64,000 nucleotides of DNA from Sporodiniella umbellata (lineage: Eukaryota > Mucoromycota > Mucoromycetes > Mucorales > Rhizopodaceae): assembly GCA_025677835.1 (NCBI GenBank), contig JAIXMR010000093.1, positions 47,747 through 111,746 of the forward strand, in the 5' to 3' direction. Of this stretch, positions 50,896 through 61,899 are shown piece by piece. The notes under the pieces are model-generated. The model had not been told where the DNA came from. It worked only from the letters and a program-made list of their open reading frames with translations, and did no database searches. Positions within the stretch are counted from its first letter, which is position 1, and each line of letters opens with the position of its first letter. The position numbers and the translations under genes were made by a program.

Positions 50896-51210
50896 TTAGA
50901 CCCTTCGGCATTCCATGTGTATTTTAGAAGGATCCATAGGCAAAGCACAGAAAAATCCAAGTGACTGCATTTCTGAGAACATTTGGGTATCTATAGAGAG
51001 AAAACAATGAGATAGATGCGGCCATGGGAGATCCTACTTACACTCTAAGTTTAATTTAATACACTCACTCTGACCTTGGCTTCCTTGTCTACATAGTTCT
51101 TGTTCCTTTTGATCAATTGTATATTCTCCACCAGGAGCTTGTTTCACGAACTCACTAAGGCGAGTGGCCTCTTTTGATTGGGTAGCATTGGTCTCGTTGT
51201 TATCAGCCAT
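50896..51210 (-). CDS. Small orphan protein upstream of Hook
   Basis: Two exons (51210-51042, 50990-50896) give 87 residues starting MADNNETNATQSKEATRLSEF. The second half has regularly spaced Cys residues (ELCRQG, SECIK, GFFCALP, HMECRRV). The pattern recalls small mitochondrial or assembly-factor proteins with paired Cys, but no CX9C pair is evident and I recognise no family. The splice junctions are GTAAGT and CTATAG. Same strand as Hook, with 405 bp from its stop to the Hook start. Confidence 0.55.
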
Positions 51211-51365
51211 TGTTTCTTTTGTGCAAAAATCGAAAAGAAATATAAAAAGCGTGTCAAAAAGAAAAAAAGAAAATAAAATAGATTCTTTTTCCGGGGCTTT
51301 TTCTGTATGATGTAATGACGCTTATTGAAAGACCGATATGATGGGTATAGCAGCACACCTATTTT

Positions 51366-52213
51366 TTATTCATTATTTTTTGTTTTTTCAAAGCGTAGAA
51401 AATCAACAGCGATTTCAACATTTTTCTTTTTGTGAAATTTATACATCATTGGCACATCAAACTGCATAAAAGGAGTTGGAAAACAAAAGGGAACCTTTTT
51501 TTTTTGGCGTCTCTTACCTTCATTTCAGCTACTACTTCAAAAGATACGCCCCATTCTTTTGCTTTCTTCATAATGTGATCTCTTGCGGAAGTTTTATGGA
51601 GAGAATAAACGGAAAGACTAGCCACCTTTTCACATATTAAGAGTTAGATGTGTCTTGTGTTTGTTTTAGTCTTTACATCAATAGCCTTCTTTAACATTAG
51701 CATGTCGATTCCTTTGTTGTTTTTTGTACCGAAAGGAGGATTCATAATGACAGTATCTATTTTATCAGTAAATCTTTGGAAGTTAAAGGACAAGATGTCT
51801 GCATTGACAAAATCGATAGGAACTTCAAATTGTTCACTGTTTTCTTGAGCAATGGCAATGGCATCTGGATCAATATCAAAACCAACACTGTAACTAAAAA
51901 AAATTGAGTGCTTTTCTGCTTTTTTTTTTTGGTTATTTTCTTACCCAGCACCTAAAATGTTGGCAGCGATACTGAGGATGCCACAACCGCTACCAAAGTC
52001 AGCTACACTTTGATCCTCAATGTCATTATACATTGCGTCTGCTGTGTAAAGCATTCTTGCAGCCAAGTGAGGCGTGGTTGGATATTGTTCAAATTGTATT
52101 TTGGGTTCATCTTTTTTTTGTTGTGAAAAAGCAGTTCACTCTAAACTTTTAATTCTTCAGTTACCAAATACTTGACAATCTTGAAGTATGCTTTCTAGCT
52201 CTTTTAATTTCAT
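51366..52213 (-). CDS. METTL5: METTL5-type 18S rRNA N6-adenine methyltransferase
   Basis: Methylates a decoding-centre adenosine of 18S rRNA, usually with Trmt112 as partner. Exons 52213-52165, 52110-51945, 51893-51677, 51625-51518 and 51461-51366 give 211 residues (human 209). SAM-binding motif I ADFGSGCGIL (53-62) and acidic FDIDPDA (about 77-83) are clear. The catalytic motif NPPFGTKNNKGID starts at about 123 (NPPF = N6-adenine type). The C-terminal block YKFHKKKNVEIAVDFLRF matches the orthologues end to end. Start choice follows the family's MKLKELES. Confidence 0.95.
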
Positions 52214-55200
52214 TAAAGTTGGAAATGAGCTTATTGTTAATTATTGTTATTTTTTTTCACGATTTTTTTCATTTTTTAAAGCCACTGATGACTTTGAATC
52301 TCTTCCAAACAAAGCCTTGTCTTTCTCGGCCTTTTACCAAAAAGAGTTAAAAGAGAAACTATCAATGAAAAAAAAGCGAAAAAATGAACTTTATAAAATT
52401 AAAAGGATCTGTTTTACCTACTATATAAATTATAAACGCTTTTTTTGTGTATGTTTTTAACGATATATCCGAAAACAGACACGCACACGTACATTTATTT
52501 AGTTAAAAGCAGCAATCAACGGTAGAAACAAACAAACTCAGATAGAATATTCTCAGATGAGTTAATAAAAAGAAAACAGAATGGTATGTCTATAAGGGGA
52601 TAGGTCTTAAAAAAAAGGCTCAGGTAAAAAAGAAAGTCCAGAGTCTAACGCTTAAGAGTTTTTTCAAGAGAGTAAAAACGTCAGTTTAATTACTCGGGAT
52701 GTAGCCCTGTCTGTCAGTATCTACAATCTATAGTCCTGTCACACAGTTATCCCCTCCTTTTGTCTTGCTCTAATAACTTTGAGGGCGGAAAAATAAAAAT
52801 AAAAACAAAACAAAAATAAGCAGGGTTTTTTTTTTTTTTTAGCTTTCCGACAATTTTTTAAAACGGAAAGATGAACCGAGACGATTAAATAAACGCCCAA
52901 AATAATAATAATAATATAGCCTTTTTTTTATTGTTTTTGACAGGCCTGTCTTTCTCCAGAATTGCGGTCGCCATGTGCGTTACACTAGAAAAGATTGAAA
53001 GTAAAAGGAAAAGAAAATATTCTTTTTTTTTAAAAAAAAAAAAACCTCTATCTAACAATAAACCTGAGTCCACAGCTCTCCCCCGAAAGATTCTTTATTT
53101 TTTCTTTGAAATAAAAAAAAAAACTATGTATAAAGATATGTTTTAGTTGCCCTACTTCATAAGCTAATTTGTTGATATCCTGTCTAAAAATACCAAATTT
53201 CTATACAAATAAAAATACAGTAAAGATAAATTGAGAGAGAAGCAACTTGCATTTATTAAGAAACATAGAATTGAGGGTATAAACAGAAAAAGACTAAAGA
53301 ACATATTTACATAAAAAAGTGAAGGGAGCAAAATGACAGTCAAAAAGAAGGATCAAGGATCCGCACATAGGGAGGGGTATTTGGGTAAAGAAAGTGAGTG
53401 TAGAGAGTGAGCGAGTGAGCATCGTTAAAGAAAAAGGGAGTGAACAATGACTTGCATATACAAGTTAAAGAGAAAAAGAAAATTTAACGTTTGACCGGAG
53501 CAGGGTAAGGTCTTGGGAGAGCAGGTTTCGTAGGTCTGTCAGGTGGCATCGTTTAAAGTCTTTAGAATTGTTTTTTTTTTTCAAGTGTTTTTGATAACAG
53601 GAAAGTATATAATTGACCTTTTCGCAGGAAAAAAAAAGAGAAATTTTTTTAGCAAAAAAAAAAAAGAGAAAAAAAAAAGCAAGGCGTTTATATGTAAACC
53701 GTAAGCGTTTCAAAAGTTGTACAAACATCAAATTTTTCTAGTTAGCTTAAAAGCATACACATAGGATTACTTGGTTTGTAACACCAAACTTCATTTTATT
53801 TGACATTAATCAAGATCAACAAAAAAAAACTTATTTTCTAATTTTTTTGTTTTTTTATTTTCAGACTTTCATTTGTTTATACGCAAGTATCGTATGTAAT
53901 CCGTACATGAGTATATGAGTTTATTAACTTAAAAATCGTTTCCCTCCTTTTCTCTCTATTCACGTCTATTCCGAATTCGGGTCATTTGGATTGTCTTACA
54001 ATTTATCTAAAAAGGGGAAATGATCGTATACAGTGTTTTGCATTTGAAAGCATTAATATCCTTCAGCAACCACACTATATCTCATATGGCGGGAAGTTTT
54101 CTCTTCCTATATGCATTACCTTAATAACTCTAGTACTCAACCCACTCTTTTTGCTTGAAGCGATAAGGGCACTCTGTCTGTTTTTGAAACTAGGATTCTA
54201 CGTCATCAGTATCGATAAAAACAGCGCCTATCCTTTTCATAATCCCTCCTCTCTCATCGTCTCCCCCTTTTTTTTTTGGTTAGCTAGAACCCAATCCTTG
54301 AGCAGGCTCTCTCCCCATTTCCTCTCTCTCTTTTTCTTACTTAAGGAAACAATAGTTACACTTGTTGATAGGTGTAATCCCCTTTCTCTGAAAATCATAA
54401 GCTTTCTATTTGGGTAACACGATTCATATAAAAAAAACGTTTCATAAGTCAATTAAAGTTAAAAAAAAGTTTGGGGGTATGGTTAACACCGCGTTTGCTA
54501 TCCATTTAAATTCTTCTAATTATAATAATAAACGAATGTTTCTTAATTGTGACTCTAAAGAAGAACTACCAGTGTTGCTACGATATCGAAACCGTTGCTA
54601 TGGGGACATATTTTGTTGATAGGCAATATACTCTGTTGCTAAGTAACGTTGTATCTGTGCTGATTTGTTAATTATTAAAAAGACCTTTTTTTTTTGTATC
54701 CAAACTAGAAAGGATGTCCGGTTTTTTGGGAAGGGTTATGCTAAAATACCAAGGATTCTTTTGATTGGCTCAAAGAACTATTTCTATTTTTATTTTTTCA
54801 AAAGAAAAAGAAAGGTTACATGAAACAAAGTGTTCTTTTTATTTATTTGTTTATAAATAAAGAAGATGGTGGTTTTTTATTATATATTAAAGAGAAAAAA
54901 GACTTTTTTTTTAGATACAATCTTTTTTTAAAAGAATTCTTGTTTTTTTTTTTTCGGAAGTACTTTGGATTGGATGTTGTTTTTATGACATCGACATTTT
55001 TTTTGGTTTTTCCCCACAGCAAAATAAAAGTGTTTGTACAACACATTCCTATTCACTCTTTTCTCACTCTGAGTAGTAAAAACAATACTTCTTTTGGACT
55101 CAAAGATCTATTTGTTACACGGACACATCAACGTTCCGAGTGCTCCGGCTAGATAAAATGGCTCAAATACTTTCTTTTAAAAAAAAGGCAGTAAGAAAAG

Positions 55201-56131
55201 TATGTCATTTTATTGAGTACCACATTAAAAAAACTAAGAAACATCTGTTAATCTTTTCAAGAATCCCTTTACTTTTTTACAAAAAATCTGGGATTTATTC
55301 CACACTAATAATGTATGACACGATAGGTGTACAAAGAAAACCTCTTTCGCTTTTCTTTGGAGGATGTCTATATACCGTAAAAGTAAATTTTCTCTGAATC
55401 TCTAAAAAAAGAAACGATATTCTCTATTATTTTCATAAAGTTCATCTGTAGCTGTTCTAAAGTTATACACAGCTGTCTTTAAGATACCGTAAAAAGCAGA
55501 CTCAAGTTATTCATGCTAAATAAGAAAAACGCTTTGTCAAGCTAATTGTCTCCTACTTTTTCTTCTTTTGCTGAATCTTGTTTGATTCAATGACCAGAAA
55601 ATTAGTTTTCTTGCACACAATAAGGATTGTTTGAGTTCATCAAATAATCTGTTAATACAAACCGTTATTAAAAGCAATTACATGATTGAATCCTCCTTTT
55701 TTTTTCTTGGCCCTTCTATTATCGTCGAATTTGTACTTGATACCAAAACGGCGTATTCTGTCTGTAAACTAAACTTTATTAAACGAACAGTACCTTCAGA
55801 GCGTTTTTAGTAGCACTATGAGGCTATCTACCAGAATGAAAAATGTTGGTAACCAGGCTTTATTCCATTATAGTTTGCAAAAAATTTGTTATTTGTTTTT
55901 AGTTGAAACAATGGATGATACTTAGTTTATTAAAGCAAAAGAAACGCTTTTAGAAGCGATCGACGTATTACTGAGACTGAAATACTATACAAATAAAAGA
56001 AAACATTGAGAGAGACTAGAAACACTTCTATTTCTAAAAAAAAAAAAGACAATATTTCCCTATATGCTCATTTCTAGTCTTATATCTTTTAAAAAAACAA
56101 AAACTTACCAAAACTAGAAACTTACTCCATA
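52214..56131. other. Long gene-poor interval
   Basis: About 3.9 kb, AT-rich, many A and T runs. A T/A tract pair lies at 53022-53044. The 143-codon plus frame at 53986-54417 is Leu/Phe/Ser-rich with no motif and is probably chance in a TC-rich region. No supported gene. Confidence 0.45.
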
Positions 56132-56400
56132 CAGTTGTTTGCGTTTAAAAATCAGAATTTTGCGGTCATTTCAAATTATTTGGGGGTGGATCAAATTTTC
56201 TGAAGACCAATGCAAATCTTTCAAAAAAAAATTCAAGTGAGGTATTCCAATAACGCACACAAAGACTTCAATATAAATAATTCATCCTGGCCATTTTTTT
56301 GGCCTCAATTCATCCTGGCCACATCCTGGCCTTTTTTTTGGTCTCAATTCATCCTGGCTTCATCCTGCCTTTTTTTTGGTCTCAATTCATCCTGGGCGGA
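56132..56400 (+). repeat. Left terminal inverted repeat with internal direct repeats
   Basis: Matches 58343-58590 in reverse orientation. The outer part is unique sequence (ATTTGGGGGTGGATC, TTCCAATAACGCACAC). The inner part (56280-56396) is 3-4 copies of a ~28-bp unit, AATTCATCCTGGCC followed by a T run and GGTCTC. A further divergent copy (CTTCATCGTGGCC) lies at 56641-56653, just before the plus gene. Confidence 0.9.
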
Positions 56401-56669
56401 CGCCCCAAACCAATAAAAATAAAGATATCCATATATATGGATTGAATTTAAACTATTGGATAAAACGTTAAACTAGTAACTTGGATAGGATTAAAAAGGA
56501 ATAAAGGATATCAGACTGCCATGACTGGATAGGATATCTAAATGTATAAGAACATTTGTCTCTAGAGGTTTAGGAAAAATAAAGATTTTAGACTGTTTTT
56601 TCTTATTATTTGATTATTTGAAACACGAAGGTCTGCCCTGGCTTCATCGTGGCCATTTTTTATATCAAA

Positions 56670-57988
56670 ATGATCGTCATTACAAGGGAACAAGCCTTAT
56701 GCATATTTTATTGTGAGCCATTCACCAAGTGCAATGTTGAAAAATTCTCTAAAGTCATAGACAATTTGAAGAATGTCGAAATCTGTTATTACAACGATCC
56801 CAAAAGACCATCTCTACAATGTACAAAAACAATATACTCGCATCCGTTTGAAATCCATACATACAAAAGGAAATTGCAAATGAAACTGGCAAGGAACAAG
56901 AAGTCCAAAAGAAACACATATTAAGTATGTATAACTACAAAAAAAAACTTTCAGCGACAACTGATTTCACTGCTACCATATTCATAGATAATATACCACA
57001 GCTTGTACAATTTTTAAACTTGATCTACCTTCCTGATGATCCGAATAACACTATCGCGTATGAAAGACAATTATTGTCAATGAAAGATATCTTATCGAAG
57101 GTATGGGAATGTTCGGATTTATTTGATGACACCAGCTCCTCCTCCTTCAATAAATGGTGCAATGACAAGAAGTTAGGTCTCTTAAATAGTGAAGTGAAAA
57201 GAAGAAAAAATAGTTTGAGCAAAAGAATATCACTCAGGTGCTTGTACGTTTTGAAAGAAGAATTTATTGGTAAGACATACTGAATTTAAATTCTTTATCT
57301 TTACTATATTGATTATTCTTTATCATAGACGATACGATTGACAAAATTGTAAATTATTTGCCTAAGTATCAACATAACATAGAAACATTAAAGAAAGAGG
57401 GCTATCTTATCATAGGATATGCCCGTAAATCTAAGCAAAACATTGATCTTCATGTTCGAGTACGCTTGCTTCAACTGATGGTAGATCGATTGCAAGAGCG
57501 ATCTTTAGTTGACAAAATATTTGTCTCCGTAAACAGCAGCTCCAGTGATCCTCTTATCGAAAGAGATTCCAAACCCAATGATATCATAGAGAAATTGAAA
57601 TATGTGGACGGGGACATACAAGGCAATACAATATACTCTTGATTACAATGTTTCATTTCTTGCTGAATAGTAATCTCTTTTATAGAACTCTTAAAGTTTG
57701 TCGTGGTCAACCCCAAGATTTGCTTGGTCACTCTTGATTCCGCTGGTTTGACAACTAATTCAAACGATTTAAAAGGCTTCATCAAGTAAGTGAAAATTGC
57801 TGTCAAAATAAAGCAATCTAACTTTTTCCTTTCATTTAAGAAATAATACCAGCATTAAAAAAATTATCATTGATAATTTGCCGCATACCAACACAATCAA
57901 TATTATTGAACGTGATGAAATTTTAGCTAATCACGAAAAATTAAAGATGTTCAATGGTAGAAGCAAATTGTATCAGCGTTCAAAATAG
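56670..57988 (+). pseudogene. GYARKS serine-recombinase-like gene, frame-broken
   Basis: Frame 1 (56670-56924, 84 residues, MIVITREQALCIFYCEP...) ends at TAA. The next block is open in another frame from about 56870 to 57269, and is followed by 57329-57622, 57686-57785 and 57841-57988, all in phase with one another. The third block holds YLIIGYARKSKQ (GYARKS at 57415-57432), then VRVRLLQLMVDRLQERSLVDKIF. The fourth holds CLVTLDSAGLTTNSNDLKGF. This order mirrors serine recombinases: YxRxS nucleophile motif, then 'LDRLGR..DL'. Here the two arginines of the latter motif are replaced, so classical strand exchange is doubtful. One intron has a GC donor (57623). Either a frameshift near 56870-56920 inactivates the gene or frame 1 is a separate protein. 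Confidence 0.65.
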
Positions 57989-58063
57989 CATTTTATTTCC
58001 AAAACACCTCTTTTTTTTTTATGTATATATATAAAATAAACCCTCTTCGTGAAAGTGTTTTAT

Positions 58064-58297
58064 TCATGGATTGCCACTGCTTTTTTCCTCAAATACAGCC
58101 GGATATTGATGGTACCTCGAAGGTGCTAGTTTCAATGACTTCAAAGAACATAAAAAGGGTCTTCTAGGATCCTCATCGTAACAAATTTCGACATTTTGCA
58201 AATCATCTATAATTTTGCTAAATTTTTGAACATTATCCTTGTTGTGAGGTTCGCAATAAAAAATACATATAGCTTGTTCTCTGGTAATAATGACCAT
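58064..58297 (-). CDS. Mirror copy of the element's first reading frame
   Basis: 77 residues starting MVIITREQAICIFYCEPHN, clearly homologous over about 50 residues to the plus-strand frame 1 (MIVITREQALCIFYCEP...). It lies in the right arm, in the opposite orientation. It stops at almost the same place as frame 1 on the plus strand. No downstream homologue of the GYARKS part follows on this strand. It could be a real small protein or a truncated paralogue trapped in the palindrome. Confidence 0.5.
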   Translation of the reverse strand: MVIITREQAICIFYCEPHNKDNVQKFSKIIDDLQNVEICYDEDPRRPFLCSLKSLKLAPSRYHQYPAVFEEKSSGNP

Positions 58298-58342
58298 AGT
58301 TCGGAAGTGTAAAATAAAACCAAAAAGTAAAGAATAAACTAA

Positions 58343-58590
58343 GGCTATGAAGCCAGGGTGAATCGGGTTTATTAAAAAAAAAAGGCCAGGATGAATTGAG
58401 ACCAAAAAAAAGGCCAGGATGAAGCCAGGATGAATTGAGACCAAAAAAATGGCCAGGATGAATTATTTATATTGAAGTCTTTGTGTGCGTTATTGGAATA
58501 CCTCACTTGAATTTTTTTTTGAAAGATTTGCATTGGTCTTCAGAAAATTTGATCCACCCCCAAATAATTTGAAATGATTGCAAACAACTG
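58343..58590 (-). repeat. Right terminal inverted repeat
   Basis: Inverted partner of 56132-56400. It carries about three copies of the GGCCAGGATGAATTGAGACC/T-run unit and the same unique outer segment; it lacks the 23-bp stretch present near the left tip. Confidence 0.9.
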
Positions 58591-58593
58591 TAT

Positions 58594-59619
58594 TCTAAAT
58601 TTAGGCCTACGTGGTTTGAGGTGTTTTCTAATTTTTGCATTTTTTTTTTTTGCCGCCAAAAAAAAAAACCCAAAAATTTTTGAAATTGCTAAAAAAAAAA
58701 AGGAAAAAAAGATCACACTAAGAATGCACCACAAAATACAGTGCATACCCGAAGTCCTGTGAAATTGACTTGCCATTTTAGAAAAACAAACAAAAAAGGG
58801 TAACAGTAACGGTGCCCTACAACCTTATTCGATTTCTAAACAAATAAAAAACTGGTTTCTTTTAATTGTTGGTAATAAAACTTTAAAAAAATTTCAAGAC
58901 CTGCTTCCAAGAAAAGAAGAAGTAAATAGTTTATCCTTAGAAAATCAAGTAGTAAAAAAAAAACCGTGATTTGATTTTTGTTTTGTTTTAGAAAATCACC
59001 TAAACACACACACGAACACAAGCACACGCGTTATGCCAACAAGACAAAGGTTTCATGACGTACCGAGCTTGTCAGTCAAATTGTACTACAAAGTTGGTTT
59101 CGTAAACACGTTTTAATTTTCTTTCTGAAAGCAATTGTGTTGAAACACTTTGAAAGGGGTTGAAAACAAAAAAGAGAGAATTCTATTCTCTGCATAAACA
59201 CACACATACACACTCCTCGGAAGCCAATTTTCATATGTCAACAAAACAGTGACGCCACTCTTTTTAGTCATTATGAAAGAGGCAAAGATCTACTACAGTC
59301 AGCATAGTAGCATAGGATAAATATTTCTATTTTTATGATTTTTATTAAATTTTTATTTTGTTGCTTTGTCATTTTATTAGCATTTAAAGAGCTCAGACAA
59401 TAAAAAAAAACAAATAATAAGCTCCACGTGTTTTTTGAAAAAATGGAGAAAGGGGAGTGGGCTTCATTCTGACTTTTAAAAAGTAGCCAACGTTGACAAG
59501 ATAAAGACAGCAGAAAGAGGGGAGAGCGAGCGCTCTTTTTTTTTTTAAAAAAAATCCTATTTTTCTTTTACTCTTTTTTTTTTTTTTTTTGCTCGTCAAA
59601 GTCTTTCTATCATTTTAAT
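58594..59619. other. Gene-free interval
   Basis: AT-rich, with homopolymer runs and a T/A tract pair (59537-59554) just before the small Cys-rich gene; probably its promoter. Confidence 0.5.
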
Positions 59620-59865
59620 ATGCCAGACGCTGCAGTATCTGTAAGCCAACAAGCAAAAGAGATCAAAATTCAATGGATGTCCAAGCATATTGTTGACCAA
59701 AACATGTTAGAGACAGACGATGAAGACGACAATGAAGATGAGGAAGCTGTGTGTGGTTGTGGCAAAAAGTTATCTGCTGGTTGGAACTGTGATGCCTGTA
59801 GAAAAATCTGCCCTACTTGTAAAAGAGCTTTGTCTTTGGATGAAGAATGTACTCGTTGCTCATAA
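59620..59865 (+). CDS. Small acidic protein with four CxxC knuckles
   Basis: Intronless, 81 residues, starting MPDAAVSVSQQAKEIK. Residues about 31-43 are almost all Asp/Glu. The C-terminal half carries C-G-C-G, C-D-A-C, C-P-T-C and C-T-R-C, i.e. four CxxC-type pairs in about 36 residues, enough to bind two zinc ions as tandem ribbons. There is no other domain. The start follows a T-rich leader ending CATTTTAATATG. Family unknown to me; it may be a lineage-specific zinc ribbon. Confidence 0.65.
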   Translation: MPDAAVSVSQQAKEIKIQWMSKHIVDQNMLETDDEDDNEDEEAVCGCGKKLSAGWNCDACRKICPTCKRALSLDEECTRCS

Positions 59866-59960
59866 CAAAATATAGAAGAATGGTTCGTTATAGTCATTAC
59901 ATCATATTTTTCTCTATTTTTTTTTTCTCTTTTTTGAAAAAAATACAAGAAACTGTATAT

Positions 59961-59984
59961 AACACACACACACACACACACACA
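59961..59984. repeat. (CA)n microsatellite
   Basis: About 12 CA units in the 3' flank of the Cys-rich gene. Confidence 0.9.
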
Positions 59985-60334
59985 TACAACATCAACACAC
60001 TTCATCCATTAAAAATATAATAAAATCTTTGTATAGTCGTACTCAATTCGTCTTTTTTTTTTTTTTTTTGTAAACCCTTTCTGCATGTCAATACCCCTAA
60101 ATGGCAAAGGTAACTAAAAAGGAAAAGTGGTGGTACAAGTACATCGATTGATGACCACATGACTAGCAACTGGCCTGACTGAGCTACTCTGGAGTTATTG
60201 TGATTGTTTTACAGTTTTCAGAAAATTATAAATACAAACCATCTTTATCAAAATGTATCACACAAATTAAGGTAGAAAACGCAGATGGCAGCTTTTTTTT
60301 TTTTTTTTTTTTTGGAAACCAATAGAATGGCCAT

Positions 60335-61899
<1,565 letters not shown>

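Larger units (their letters stand above)
56132..58590. mobile_element. TA-flanked inverted-repeat element carrying a GYARKS gene
   Basis: The ends read TA-CAGTTGTTTGC ... GCAAACAACTG-TA (TA at 56130-56131 and 58591-58592). From these ends about 250 bp are near-identical in inverted orientation. The left end has 23 bp ('GTTTAAAAATCAGAATTTTGCGG' by position 56143-56165) that the right end lacks. TA duplication and CAGT ends resemble Tc1/mariner, but no DDE transposase is visible. The cargo is a plus-strand gene with a serine-recombinase-like motif and a minus-strand partial mirror copy of its first frame. It is either a new element type or a gene captured between mariner-like ends. Confidence 0.75.

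Noticed and set aside
53986..54417. 143-codon plus frame with hydrophobic stretches
   Set aside because: TC-rich DNA gives Leu/Phe/Ser by composition. No homologous motif or promoter-like context.
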